Assembly (NCBI GenBank): GCA_013001595.1
Contig: JABDMH010000145.1
Coordinates: 1 to 58,495 of the forward strand
Source: Saprospiraceae bacterium
Lineage (GTDB): Bacteria; Bacteroidota; Bacteroidia; Chitinophagales; Saprospiraceae
DNA: 58,495 nucleotides
Reading direction: 5' to 3'
The number at the start of each line of letters is the position of its first letter. Positions within the stretch are counted from its first letter, which is position 1. Under the pieces are notes generated by a model. The model made no database searches. It had not been told where the DNA came from and worked only from the letters and a program-made list of their open reading frames with translations. Of the stretch, positions 1 to 9,042 are shown one piece after another. The translations under genes and the position numbers were made by a program.

Positions 1-1044
1 CACCTGCACATAATCTGGCTCCTGGAGTGATTGTAGTAAATCTGCCACAATAGCCTCCCCATTAAAATTTTCCCAAATGGTTATTTGTCTGTCATTTTCA
101 GGTCTTTCGTGCCATTGTTCGTTTACATATGTAGGAGCTGGGTGCAATCGCATTTGACCCCATTGCGGATCTTTTATCACTGCCACTGCGACTAAGTCAA
201 ACAAGGAGCGGTGCTTGTCTTCGTCATGATAATCGATGTGCTCAAAGAGACTGACCGAATAGTCACCAAATGTGTGGTACTCACCATCGTGCCTACCGAT
301 AATGGGCTCTTCAATATGGGGGCCCAAGCCTGGCATGGTTTCTTTGACAAAGTCCTGATTGATCATGACCGCACCACTACCGGATGGTTTTCCATACCTT
401 ACCGTAACCATTTCAAAGGGCACTTCGACGTCCAGGACATAGTTCATTGACGGAACATCATTCACCTGATTATACTCTCCCGGTTCGGGATAGTTTGATC
501 CCAACCAGACAATTCTCACATGATCGGCTATCTTAGGTTCTTTGGCTAGGGCTAGCGCAATATTGGTCAGTTTTCCTACCGGAAGCAAAATCAATTTTTC
601 TTTCCTGGGCTTGAGCGCCTCTTCGATAATGAAATCAACGGCACCATGGCCATCAAAAGTAGCTTCGCCTAGATCGTTCTTAATCTCCTCAAAGTTGCCA
701 TTTGCACCCTTGTAAAGTGGAACGGTTCCATCCAACTTAGCGAGCTTTAATATTCGATGGGCCTCATCATAATGTCCTTGAATGTCACCACCATTACGAG
801 TAGCATTTACGGTCACGCCGGGTACGATAAAGTCGTCACCATTTAACAACAAATAAATTAGGGCATGTTGATCATCCAGCTCATTATTTGCGTCCGTATC
901 AAAAATGACCACGTGCTTCTGATTTTCCATGATTTCTGAGGTCTGATTGTTCTCCACGGCATTATTTGGTACCGTATTATTCCCACATGCACCATAAAGA
1001 ATCGAAAGTGCGGCAAAGGTCAAAGAGGCATTAGAAAGGGTCAT
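1..1044 (-). CDS. Nucleoside hydrolase, lipoprotein, 3' end outside window
   Basis: Partial gene: the reading frame is open from ATG at 1044 to base 1, giving 348 codons with no stop, so the C-terminus lies beyond the window. Residues 49-58 (DTDANNELDD) are the calcium-binding aspartate cluster of the inosine-uridine nucleoside hydrolase family, which cleaves the N-glycosidic bond of ribonucleosides to give ribose and base. The first 20 residues are hydrophobic and end in a Cys (LYGAC), a possible lipoprotein signal with a slightly irregular lipobox, so the enzyme is probably periplasmic or surface bound. It starts 10 bases after the ribokinase gene and is the last visible member of that operon, which fits ribose release from nucleosides. 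Substrate range cannot be told from sequence. Confidence 0.88.
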   Translation of the reverse strand, partial: MTLSNASLTFAALSILYGACGNNTVPNNAVENNQTSEIMENQKHVVIFDTDANNELDDQHALIYLLLNGDDFIVPGVTVNATRNGGDIQGHYDEAHRILKLAKLDGTVPLYKGANGNFEEIKNDLGEATFDGHGAVDFIIEEALKPRKEKLILLPVGKLTNIALALAKEPKIADHVRIVWLGSNYPEPGEYNQVNDVPSMNYVLDVEVPFEMVTVRYGKPSGSGAVMINQDFVKETMPGLGPHIEEPIIGRHDGEYHTFGDYSVSLFEHIDYHDEDKHRSLFDLVAVAVIKDPQWGQMRLHPAPTYVNEQWHERPENDRQITIWENFNGEAIVADLLQSLQEPDYVQV

Positions 1045-1054
1045 AAATGATCTA

Positions 1055-1969
1055 TTATTGTTGTTGAAGTAAATGTAGAATTTCTGGACGGCTTGGAGCG
1101 GATGGCTGAGCCCCATCTTTGGTAACCGAAAGTGCAGCGGCGGCATTGGCAAAACGACAGGCTTCAGGCAATCTTTCGCCGGCAGCGATGGCTACACACA
1201 GGGCTCCGTTAAACACATCTCCAGCTGCCGTTGTATCTACAGCCGCCACCGAAAAACTTCCTATGTGATGATATCCGCGCTGATCAACTAAAGTGGCTCC
1301 ATGTGCTCCCCGGGTAATGATCACATTTTCCACCCCTTGATCAAGAAGCTTTATACCAGCGGCCTCCACCTGTTGGTCAGTTTCCACCTCCAGACCTGTG
1401 AGTAGTGCCGCCTCGGTCTCATTTGGAGTAATCAAATAGAGCGAAGCCAATAACTCCTTCGAAAGTGGCATCGCTGGGGCAGGATTTAGAATATACTTTG
1501 TTTCGGTTTCCTTTGCCCTACTCAACAAATATGAGATCGTCTCGATCGGCGACTCTAGCTGCATCAACACAATGTCTGCATTGGTAATGGTCTCCCAGCA
1601 AACATCGATGTCAGCCGGTAGCAGAGACATATTGGCTCCAGGTGCCACAACAATACAGTTCTCACCGGCATCATCCACCATGATTTGGGCCACTCCTGAG
1701 GGCCGATCAGGATCAATCGACACATGTCTGGTGTCTATACCAACCTTAGCAAAACCCTGGATAGCTTGTTCGCCAAATGCATCATTTCCGACCTTGGCAA
1801 TGAATGACACTTCACCACCCGCTTTAGCAGCAGCCACTGCCTGGTTCGCTCCCTTGCCCCCCGCTGCTGTAAAAAAAGTATGGCCAATGATCGTTTCGCC
1901 AGGCTTAGGAAGCCTTCGCACTTTGACGACCATATCTGTATTCGAACTTCCTACCACCGTGATTTTCAT
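1055..1969 (-). CDS. rbsK: Ribokinase
   Basis: 304 aa, full length for ribokinase (ATP + D-ribose to ribose 5-phosphate, cytoplasmic). PfkB-family signature 1 is seen as AAGGKGANQA near residues 35-44, and signature 2 as DTTAAGDVFNGAL at 245-257, with Asp251 the expected catalytic base. The NPAPA (162-166) and TPNETEA (181-187) stretches are typical of ribokinases rather than fructokinases or adenosine kinases. It lies between the permease and a nucleoside hydrolase gene, so the likely flow is nucleoside cleavage, ribose uptake, then phosphorylation. Another PfkB sugar or nucleoside kinase activity is possible but less likely. Confidence 0.9.
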   Translation of the reverse strand: MKITVVGSSNTDMVVKVRRLPKPGETIIGHTFFTAAGGKGANQAVAAAKAGGEVSFIAKVGNDAFGEQAIQGFAKVGIDTRHVSIDPDRPSGVAQIMVDDAGENCIVVAPGANMSLLPADIDVCWETITNADIVLMQLESPIETISYLLSRAKETETKYILNPAPAMPLSKELLASLYLITPNETEAALLTGLEVETDQQVEAAGIKLLDQGVENVIITRGAHGATLVDQRGYHHIGSFSVAAVDTTAAGDVFNGALCVAIAAGERLPEACRFANAAAALSVTKDGAQPSAPSRPEILHLLQQQ

Positions 1970-2040
1970 CGTTCTTATTTCTATCTACTAAAAGAATCAC
2001 CTGGGGCCAATGCGAAATCCGTCACAAGTAATTGTAGGTA

Positions 2041-3042
2041 CTACAACTTCGAAAGGACGATTAGGGTAAGTCCTAACATAAAAAAGATGAACATAAAGGT
2101 AATAAGTGTGTTCACGGCCTTTGGCGCACCTGCAAACTCTTTCCAAATAAATACCCCCCAAAATGCAGCAACCATAGTAGCACCTTGTCCCAATCCATAA
2201 GAAATCGCAAAACCTGCTTGATCTGAAGCCATAATGCTAAGCGACATACCTACACCCCAAATCACGCCGCCCAATATTCCTATGAAATGAAGCTTTGGTG
2301 TACCTAAAGTAAAATAGGCTGAATATGTGGTTCTCTGACCAGATAGTGGCCGATACATCGCTACGGAATTAAAAACAAAATTGGAAATAAAAACCCCAAT
2401 AGAAAAAACAAAAAGAGCACTATATGGTGTTAGCCGACCGGCCTCAGGTGCATAAAAATCTGTCGCCATAGAGTCTGCAACAAAGCGATAAAATAAGCCC
2501 ATCAAGATGCCACCTATAATTGAAATGATGAGACCTTTGCGCTTGTCCGCAGTATTGCCACCCTCCATCTTTCCGTAAGCCACTGCATCTAGCACGATTG
2601 CAACTGCCACCAGCCCAACTCCACCGAATAGTAGTAGAGGGTCACCCACCGGATCACCAATGTAATTGACAATGACTCCTTGTACTAGGGCTATGCCTAT
2701 GCCCACGGGAAAAGCGATCGCCATTCCGGCGATGTCAATTGCAATAACGATTAAGATGTTCGCCAGGTTGAAGATAACTCCACCAAGAATGGCCAGAGAA
2801 ATGGATCGCCAATCTGCCTGGGCGAGATCTGTTATAAAACTTCGACCATCACCACCCATTGATCCTACGGTAAGTCCAAAGATTAAAGTAAGAATAACTA
2901 TTCCCAATGCGTAGTCCCAATAAAACAATTGAAATGGCCATGATTTGCTGGCCAGCTTCTGAGTATTTGCCCATGAACCCCAGCATAGCATCGTGATGAA
3001 GCAAAGGAAAACGGCAAAAGGGTAGGACTCAACAATGTACAT
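2041..3042 (-). CDS. 10-TM permease, GRP/ureide permease-like (DMT superfamily)
   Basis: 333 aa, almost wholly hydrophobic, with about ten predicted membrane segments and small-residue-rich helices such as GGVIFNLANILIVIAIDIAG. The N-terminal segment (FLCFITMLCWGSWANTQK) and the repeated GxWG/GxxxG pattern resemble the glucose/ribose porter (GRP) and ureide permease branch of the drug/metabolite transporter superfamily. Its ATG follows the stop of the FG-GAP gene by a single base, and ribokinase comes next, so translation is probably coupled and ribose, nucleosides or bases are likely cargo. Family assignment is from pattern memory; the cargo is inferred from neighbours only. Confidence 0.75.
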   Translation of the reverse strand: MYIVESYPFAVFLCFITMLCWGSWANTQKLASKSWPFQLFYWDYALGIVILTLIFGLTVGSMGGDGRSFITDLAQADWRSISLAILGGVIFNLANILIVIAIDIAGMAIAFPVGIGIALVQGVIVNYIGDPVGDPLLLFGGVGLVAVAIVLDAVAYGKMEGGNTADKRKGLIISIIGGILMGLFYRFVADSMATDFYAPEAGRLTPYSALFVFSIGVFISNFVFNSVAMYRPLSGQRTTYSAYFTLGTPKLHFIGILGGVIWGVGMSLSIMASDQAGFAISYGLGQGATMVAAFWGVFIWKEFAGAPKAVNTLITFMFIFFMLGLTLIVLSKL

Positions 3043-3043
3043 T

Positions 3044-4291
3044 TTAGTGCTCGATTAATTGGTTGCGAACTAAATAGATTTCCGTAGCCTCGTGACCAAT
3101 ATACCGGAAGAAATCAACATCCCCATCTCCTTCAGCATCAGCAGCTTGGCCATTATAAATCCCATCTTGAAAGATTTCCTTCTCTTCCCAAGTTTGATAA
3201 TTGTCGCTACTCAAAAAGATGGTGACCGGATAAACATCCTTTCCCAAGTTGACAGCTCGATGATTATTTGAGCCTGCCAATACATCAAAGTCGCCATCAT
3301 TGTCAAAATCGAACACCTGCAGCGTATGGCATGCAGCAATGCTGTCCTTAATGATTTGTTCCGTCCAATCTCCTCCAGTCGTCTTGCGGTAGAGAGACAG
3401 CGGATATCCTGCTCTCTCCGAATGGCTGATAAAAACTTCTGCCACTCCATCCTTATCTAGATCTCGCATAAACGCTTTTGTACCGTTGCGCGACCAATCC
3501 CCATCTTGGTTGTTCCATTTTTCATCAATGTTGTCTTCCTTCCAATCGCCGCCACCATCACCTGGGTTATAAAAAATATATCCGGTTGATACGATATCTG
3601 GGTACTTATCGCCATTGATATCTCCGATGGCCATCCCCTCGTGTAAATTATAATAATTGGGATAGTACTTGGATCGCTCCCAGGCATGCTCAGGTCCTTG
3701 CTGAAAGATGCTCAGCGTGTTTTCATCGAAAGTAAGGATAGCCAGATCCATCCGGCCATCTCGATTGAAGTCACCAAAATTTACATCTTTGACGGCATCT
3801 GGAACCTCTCCAATCTCATGCACCTCCCACCCAGGACTTTCATACCAGTATAGAGTGGCACTAGCACCTGCATCTTGCCACTCACCAGGGTGCTCGACGG
3901 CAAATACATCGGTATCGCCATCACCATCCATATCTGCACACTCAAGATCTCCAGCAGCAAACAGACCACCCGAGGGTGCCATCTCCGCCACGGTCACTAG
4001 GTTCCATGGCCCAGGTTCCTTCTGACCCTCTAAATACCCCAGGAATCCACCCGCTGAATTGTTGTTTATGAAAACCAGGTCAAAGATTCCATCGGCATTT
4101 ACATCGGCGGGACAATGTGCCCAAAGGTGAGATAAGGAGTCACCGATTTTGACCATCTCAAAATTAAATTGTGCTGCAGTTGATTCTTCCTGATCTGAAT
4201 ATGATGCAGATTGATCACCATTGGTGCCACAGGCACTGGCACATAGTACCAAAATCAATGCCCCAAAGCCACTTTGTATTATCCTCCTCAT
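3044..4291 (-). CDS. FG-GAP/VCBS-repeat lipoprotein
   Basis: 415 aa. The N-terminus is a lipoprotein signal (MRRIIQSGFGALILVLCASAC, Cys at about residue 21). The rest is a run of FG-GAP/VCBS repeats with calcium-binding-like loops such as DVNADGIFDLVF, DMDGDGDTDVFA, DFNRDGRMDLAI, DINGDKYPDIVS and DFDNDGDFDVLA, predicting a seven-bladed beta-propeller outside the cytoplasm. No catalytic domain is visible. It is the first gene of the four-gene leftward operon with the permease, ribokinase and nucleoside hydrolase. Such propellers in Bacteroidota are usually of unknown function; here it may bind substrate at the surface, which is inference. Confidence 0.85.
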   Translation of the reverse strand: MRRIIQSGFGALILVLCASACGTNGDQSASYSDQEESTAAQFNFEMVKIGDSLSHLWAHCPADVNADGIFDLVFINNNSAGGFLGYLEGQKEPGPWNLVTVAEMAPSGGLFAAGDLECADMDGDGDTDVFAVEHPGEWQDAGASATLYWYESPGWEVHEIGEVPDAVKDVNFGDFNRDGRMDLAILTFDENTLSIFQQGPEHAWERSKYYPNYYNLHEGMAIGDINGDKYPDIVSTGYIFYNPGDGGGDWKEDNIDEKWNNQDGDWSRNGTKAFMRDLDKDGVAEVFISHSERAGYPLSLYRKTTGGDWTEQIIKDSIAACHTLQVFDFDNDGDFDVLAGSNNHRAVNLGKDVYPVTIFLSSDNYQTWEEKEIFQDGIYNGQAADAEGDGDVDFFRYIGHEATEIYLVRNQLIEH

Positions 4292-4607
4292 ATTTTATAT
4301 TTCAAATTTTAGCATGAATTCCTATCCCAATAATACAGCTTTTGGGCTCGAGTTTTTCTCTACTCGACCCATCGTACCTTCCCAATAGGCCTTTTATTGC
4401 TTCTACCTCTTGTTGGAAGACATCAGAACTGTCTATCAAAACTGACTCTTTAGCTTGAAAAGTCTTTATGACTTATTGCCAAACTTTACTGCACTTCGAA
4501 AAGGTGATGAAATTACAACGGGCTACTGCTGGAATATGTGAAGAATGAGGCTTTTTTCGTAGCTTTCTCTAACATCAAATCAATTGATTCAACTTAATGA
4601 CGAAACC
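4292..4607. other. Intergenic region between divergent genes
   Basis: No gene seen. It should hold the promoters of the leftward FG-GAP/permease/rbsK operon and of the rightward DUF1801 gene. A TAAAATTTG run just before the leftward ATG is one base longer than the Bacteroidota TAnnTTTG element, so I do not call it. The ORF of the DUF1801 gene could be extended to a TTG at 4584. Confidence 0.5.
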
Positions 4608-5030
4608 ATGAGTAAAGCACAAAATAAGACTGTTGAAACTAATGCCAGTGTCGATGCATTTTTAGATTCGATCGAAGACGAGCGAAAAAAGCAAGCTGCG
4701 AAAAAGATCGTTGCAATGATGCACAAAATCAGTGGTGAACCAGCTAAAATGTGGGGTAAGAGTATCGTCGGTTTTGGCAACTATCACTATAAATATGCAA
4801 GCGGACGTGAAGGTGATTTCATGAAAATTGGTTTTTCGCCTCGCAAACAAAATCTGACACTATACATCATGCCAGGTTTTGATAGATATGATGAACTCAT
4901 GAATAATCTGGGAAAGTTTAAAACAGGTAAATCATGTTTATACATCAAAAAATTGGAAGACATTGACTGGTCTGTACTCAAGGATCTGAGTCACCAGTCT
5001 TACCAATACATGACCGACAAATATGGTTGA
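4608..5030 (+). CDS. DUF1801 (YdhG-like) family protein
   Basis: 140 aa from ATG 4608; a TTG at 4584 would add eight residues, but ATG is preferred. The pattern fits DUF1801: an N-terminal helix (VDAFLDSIEDERKKQAAKKI), then MHKISGEPAKMWGKSIVGFG, a strand-rich core (GDFMKIGFSPRKQNLTLYI), and the C-terminal GKFKTGKSCLYIKKLEDID block. The family is small and cytosolic with a fold sometimes linked to iron chaperones; its role is unknown. No signal peptide. It stands alone, between two divergent operons. Not part of either by spacing (over 200 bases to the next gene). Confidence 0.8.
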   Translation: MSKAQNKTVETNASVDAFLDSIEDERKKQAAKKIVAMMHKISGEPAKMWGKSIVGFGNYHYKYASGREGDFMKIGFSPRKQNLTLYIMPGFDRYDELMNNLGKFKTGKSCLYIKKLEDIDWSVLKDLSHQSYQYMTDKYG

Positions 5031-5256
5031 GTCCTTATGGCTAAAATACATTCCTACATCACCATATATATGGAATGAACCGATGTTGCTTCTGACAAAG
5101 GGGATCGCATTGATGAAACTAGGTTACTACGACGGGTCAATATCACCTGACTAATGTCGATGGAACAGCTATTTCTTAGTAGCTTAGGACCAACTTGGTG
5201 ACTCAAGAGAAATTGTCTATTTTCCATGCTCTTCAAATGTCCTTAATTGCTCCTCT

Positions 5257-6207
5257 ATGATAAAATCACATTTCTTCCTAATTGCCTCCTTTGCACTGCT
5301 GTTGTGCAACCCCCTATCAAGCCAGCAACTTTCCAAAGAACGACTTATGGCCCTTACCTCAGAATGGACTGGTGAGCGCTTTGAAGATGGTCGTCCAAAG
5401 GTACCCAATGACATTATAGAGCGAATGAAACTGGTAACTCATGAGGAAGCTTGGTCGGTGATGCGCAATCAGAACTATCTGTATCAATATGCTGAGGGCT
5501 GGTTAGTTATCAATCCAGAAGGCGTATTAACGGGAAGAGCTGTAACCGCCACATTCATGCCAGGCAGGCCTGATGTGCACCGCGCCATCGATAAGATAGG
5601 GCATGGGGAGGAAGGCAGAAAGAAATCCCAAAATTCATGGCCTGTGGATATGCTGGTCGAGGGTGATGTATATGTGGGAGATCAAGTACATGCACATCTT
5701 GATGGACCTACCATAGGTGATAACCTGGGCAATGCGATTTTTGCAAATTCAGGAAATGGCATTGTCTACAATGGACCAGTGCGAGACATCAATGGTCTAA
5801 AGGAAATAGAAGGATTTACATCATTTGTACGCAGCTACCACCCATCCCATCACCTCAACAAGCCCGATGGCAGACTAAATACAACGCTAGTGGGTATCAA
5901 TAGTCCTACCCGCATTGGTCAAGTGATGGTGATGCCGGGAGATGTCGTATTGGGACGTGATGGTGGTGTTTCCTTCATTCCACCGCATCTTGCAGAACAG
6001 GTCGTAACTACTTCCGAGGTTATCCGCCTGAGAGATATGTTTGGGCATTCGCGACTACGGGAAAAAATCTATACCGCAGGACAAATTGATAACCGGTGGA
6101 CGGAAGAAATCCAGAAAGATTTTTCACAGTGGCTCAATGATCACATGGATGACCTGCCAGTTGGCAAAGAACAGATCCAAAAAATATTAGAAAAAAGAAC
6201 ATGGTAG
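5257..6207 (+). CDS. Exported RraA-family protein (possible aldolase)
   Basis: 316 aa. Residues 1-23 form a Sec signal peptide (MIKSHFFLIASFALLLCNPLSSQ), unusual for a family that normally acts in the cytosol. The core has the RraA/HMG-aldolase motifs: GDNLGNAIFANSG (154-166), NGPVRD (172-177) with the conserved Arg-Asp used for metal and pyruvate binding in 4-hydroxy-4-methyl-2-oxoglutarate/oxaloacetate aldolases, and MPGDVVLGRDGGVSFIP (225-241). It is longer than the usual 160-220 aa family members, with N- and C-terminal additions. It overlaps the next gene, an enolase-superfamily dehydratase, by 7 bases, so a dehydratase-then-aldolase sugar-acid route outside the cytoplasm is plausible. 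Substrate unknown. Confidence 0.82.
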   Translation: MIKSHFFLIASFALLLCNPLSSQQLSKERLMALTSEWTGERFEDGRPKVPNDIIERMKLVTHEEAWSVMRNQNYLYQYAEGWLVINPEGVLTGRAVTATFMPGRPDVHRAIDKIGHGEEGRKKSQNSWPVDMLVEGDVYVGDQVHAHLDGPTIGDNLGNAIFANSGNGIVYNGPVRDINGLKEIEGFTSFVRSYHPSHHLNKPDGRLNTTLVGINSPTRIGQVMVMPGDVVLGRDGGVSFIPPHLAEQVVTTSEVIRLRDMFGHSRLREKIYTAGQIDNRWTEEIQKDFSQWLNDHMDDLPVGKEQIQKILEKRTW

Positions 6208-7478
6208 ATAAAAAAAACAGGCGGTCTTTTCTAAAAAGCAGTGCCATGGTGGGTGCTTTGGTATCTGCTTCTCCATTGGGTGCGCTACACGAAGCCGTTG
6301 AAAGGACTACAAAACCCTCCATGCCGTCAGACCTAAAAATCACCGATGTGAATTGTGGATTTATTCGAGGCGGCAATGGATTGTTTGTGAAAATTGAGAC
6401 CAATCAGGATATATATGGTGTGGGTGAAGGTGTAGATGCAACCGTTGGTGGATACCACATCATCAAGCGGAGATTTGCTAGAATCCTCAAAGGCAAGAGC
6501 CCGCTCAACGTACATCGCCTATGCGAGGACATGAGGAGAGCAGGTGTTTTTGGTGGCGGTCAATCTGGAGCATATGTTGCTACATTGACTGCTGTGGAGT
6601 CCGCACTTTGGGATCTTGTAGGTAAGGCACTCAGCCTACCTGTATATCAGCTACTGGGTGGAAAATTTAGAGATAAGATTCGGGTGTATTGTGACACAGC
6701 TCTTTACCAAAACCAATTGCCTGGACCGAAGGAATTTGCCGACAATGCGCTGATGGCCAAGGACATGGGTTTTACAGGAATAAAATTTGATCTTGATCAG
6801 CGAAATGATCCAAGTAAATACGATCGCTATAATTGGACTGCAAGTCCAGGTGAGCTGGAACGCATGTATAATCAACTGGCGGCAGCACGTGAAGCAGTAG
6901 GACCTTACATAGACATCTGCGCAGATATGCATGGTCGCTATGATACCGTGACAGGAGAGCAGGTCGCAAAAATGATTGAACCCCTCAATCTCATGTGGCT
7001 CGAAGAACCAATTCCGGCCGAAAATATCGACGCCTACAAAAAGATTACTGATTCTACGAGTACACCCATCTGCGCAGGCGAAAATATATATCTGGCTCAC
7101 GGATTTAGAAAAATGCTTGAACAAGGAGCGGTGGATATCATTATGCCAGACCTGCAAAAAGCTGGAGGCTTGGGCGAAGCTCAGCGGATTGCAAATTTGG
7201 CGAATCTCTACTATGTACCATTTGCTCCCCATATGGTTGCATCCTTCCTAGGTGCAATGGCATCCTGCCATGTTTGTGCATCCGTACCTAATTTTATGAT
7301 TCTAGAGTGGCAAATATATTTTCATACCAATCCCATGTTTAAAGAAATCGTCATTTATGACGAGCCACAGATCGAAGATGGTTTTATAACTGTGTCGGAC
7401 AAGCCGGGAATAGGTGTTGACATCAACATGGAAGGCTTAAGAAAATATGCAACTGAGGGGATGCCGTTTTTTGAATAG
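6201..7478 (+). CDS. Tat-exported mandelate racemase/sugar-acid dehydratase-like enzyme
   Basis: 425 aa of the enolase superfamily. A Tat signal (NRRSFLKSSAMVGALVSA, residues 6-23) predicts export after folding. Catalytic residues are visible: Lys195 and Asp197 (GIKFDLD), metal ligand Asp242 with His244 (ADMHGR), Glu268 (WLEEP), Glu294 (CAGEN), Asp317 (MPDLQKAGG) and His344 (APH). The ADMHGR and FAPH patterns match the galactonate/gluconate dehydratase branch, which removes water from aldonic acids to give 2-keto-3-deoxy acids. It overlaps the RraA-family gene by 7 bases. Exact substrate cannot be assigned; racemase activity is the alternative. Confidence 0.88.
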   Translation: MVDKKNRRSFLKSSAMVGALVSASPLGALHEAVERTTKPSMPSDLKITDVNCGFIRGGNGLFVKIETNQDIYGVGEGVDATVGGYHIIKRRFARILKGKSPLNVHRLCEDMRRAGVFGGGQSGAYVATLTAVESALWDLVGKALSLPVYQLLGGKFRDKIRVYCDTALYQNQLPGPKEFADNALMAKDMGFTGIKFDLDQRNDPSKYDRYNWTASPGELERMYNQLAAAREAVGPYIDICADMHGRYDTVTGEQVAKMIEPLNLMWLEEPIPAENIDAYKKITDSTSTPICAGENIYLAHGFRKMLEQGAVDIIMPDLQKAGGLGEAQRIANLANLYYVPFAPHMVASFLGAMASCHVCASVPNFMILEWQIYFHTNPMFKEIVIYDEPQIEDGFITVSDKPGIGVDINMEGLRKYATEGMPFFE

Positions 7479-9021
7479 CGAAGTACATACGCATCGCGTA
7501 TTAAAGAGCTCCGGTGTACAATTCATGGTTTTAGTATCTACCCTTCTCCTGTGTTTTTGTGGCAATTTGAGTCAGCAGGGTATTATCAGTAGTGATCAAT
7601 ATCAAGTTTACTGCGGACAATGTCATCAAGCTCCAGATCCCACACAATTGCCCAAGGATATATGGGCCAATCACATTATGCCAGAAATGGCCAAAATCAT
7701 GAAGGTCCAGGGGCAGACCCAAGGACCCCTGGATATATTCTCCATGGAGGAATCCCTGTTTGCGGCAGATTCTTCTAGCTCGCAAAGATCAATGAAAGTT
7801 GATCAAGAAACGTGGGCTGCGCTACTAGCGTACCTTGACAAACAAGCTCCTGATAAGATCAATGTGTCCCATAGAAATCAGGATCGAAACGAACAACTTG
7901 TTCAATTTACTGCCCAACCCCTTCGATGGAATCAAGACAAAATTGGCAACATAACGAGCATAGTATTCGACGAACCTACTCAACAATTTACCATCGGTGA
8001 TGCGAAGGGCAACATCCACTATTGGCCAGACTCATCAACGCTAACCTCATCTCTTCCATCGCCAGTCCTTCACGTGATGAATGAATCTGACCAGATTTAT
8101 ATCACTGAAGTGGGCTATCTCGACCCCAGCGATGCTGCTAGGGGTTCATTGCACAGGTGGCACTTGGATCAACAAGAAATGATCATTGAAGGTCTTCAAC
8201 GACCGGTATTCTCCAAAATGGTGGACCTAGATCAAGACGGGCAATCAGAAATCTTGATTTGTGAATTTGGAAATCATTCCGGAAAACTCTCCCTCTGGTC
8301 ACTTGACGAAGGAAAATATAGGCGTAGCATACTATTAAATGAACCCGGTACCATTAAGGTCGATATTTCCGATATGAACAGAGACGGTAAGGACGACATC
8401 ATCGTATTAGCGTCACAAGCTCGTGAAGGAATTTACATCCTTTATCAAGAAAACAACCTACAATTTGAAACAAAACAAGTCATCCGCCTCGAACCTCAGT
8501 ACGGTTCCAGTTGGTTCGAATTAATCGATTACAATGGAGATGAGCATCTGGATATCGTCATTGCCAATGGAGACAATGCAGATTATTCCATCATATCAAA
8601 ACCTTTTCATGGTCTTAGATTGTACATCAACGATGGAAAAGATCAATTCACTCAAACTTGGTTCTATCCAATATTCGGAGCCACCCGGGTTTGTGCCAAC
8701 GATTATGATCTAGATGGAGATATTGATTTTGCGGTGATGTCTTTTTTCCCAGACTATGATATTGCTGCCAACGAAAGCTTTGTATACCTTGAGAATATTA
8801 ATGCAAAGACTCATACTTTCAAGAGCCACACCACTCGAGAATCGGCACTAGGCCGATGGCTGGTCATGGATGATGGTGATTATGATGGAGATGGAGATCT
8901 CGACATCCTGCTGGGATCCTTCCTCTTGCCGGTTACAGAAGCGCACCAACATATTATGGAATATTGGCAACGAGAAAACGTTCACCTCATGCTATTAAAA
9001 AATGAAGCCGTCACCAATTGA
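7447..9021 (+). CDS. Cytochrome c-like domain plus FG-GAP/VCBS repeats, exported
   Basis: 524 aa from ATG 7447, overlapping the dehydratase gene by 32 bases. A TTG at 7471, preceded by GAGGGG, gives a better-shaped signal peptide (positive n-region, then FMVLVSTLLLCFCGN); ATG 7525 is a third option, so the start is unsure. A single haem c motif CGQCH lies at 56-60 with a P-rich and W-rich cytochrome-like stretch to about 140. From about 240 to the end come FG-GAP/VCBS repeats with DxDxDG loops (DLDQDGQSE, DMNRDGKDD, DYDLDGDID, DYDGDGDLD). It is probably a periplasmic or surface redox-linked propeller of unknown partner. The pairing of an exported nucleoside hydrolase with an FG-GAP protein also occurs in the opposite operon. 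Confidence 0.82.
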   Translation: MQLRGCRFLNSEVHTHRVLKSSGVQFMVLVSTLLLCFCGNLSQQGIISSDQYQVYCGQCHQAPDPTQLPKDIWANHIMPEMAKIMKVQGQTQGPLDIFSMEESLFAADSSSSQRSMKVDQETWAALLAYLDKQAPDKINVSHRNQDRNEQLVQFTAQPLRWNQDKIGNITSIVFDEPTQQFTIGDAKGNIHYWPDSSTLTSSLPSPVLHVMNESDQIYITEVGYLDPSDAARGSLHRWHLDQQEMIIEGLQRPVFSKMVDLDQDGQSEILICEFGNHSGKLSLWSLDEGKYRRSILLNEPGTIKVDISDMNRDGKDDIIVLASQAREGIYILYQENNLQFETKQVIRLEPQYGSSWFELIDYNGDEHLDIVIANGDNADYSIISKPFHGLRLYINDGKDQFTQTWFYPIFGATRVCANDYDLDGDIDFAVMSFFPDYDIAANESFVYLENINAKTHTFKSHTTRESALGRWLVMDDGDYDGDGDLDILLGSFLLPVTEAHQHIMEYWQRENVHLMLLKNEAVTN

Positions 9022-9042
9022 AGTATTGAACAATTAGAAAAA

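Noticed and set aside
1572-1991. 139-codon frame antisense to rbsK
   Set aside because: Shadow frame opposite the conserved ribokinase gene.
4299-4307. TAAAATTTG before the FG-GAP operon as a promoter
   Set aside because: One base longer than TAnnTTTG and almost touching the ATG.
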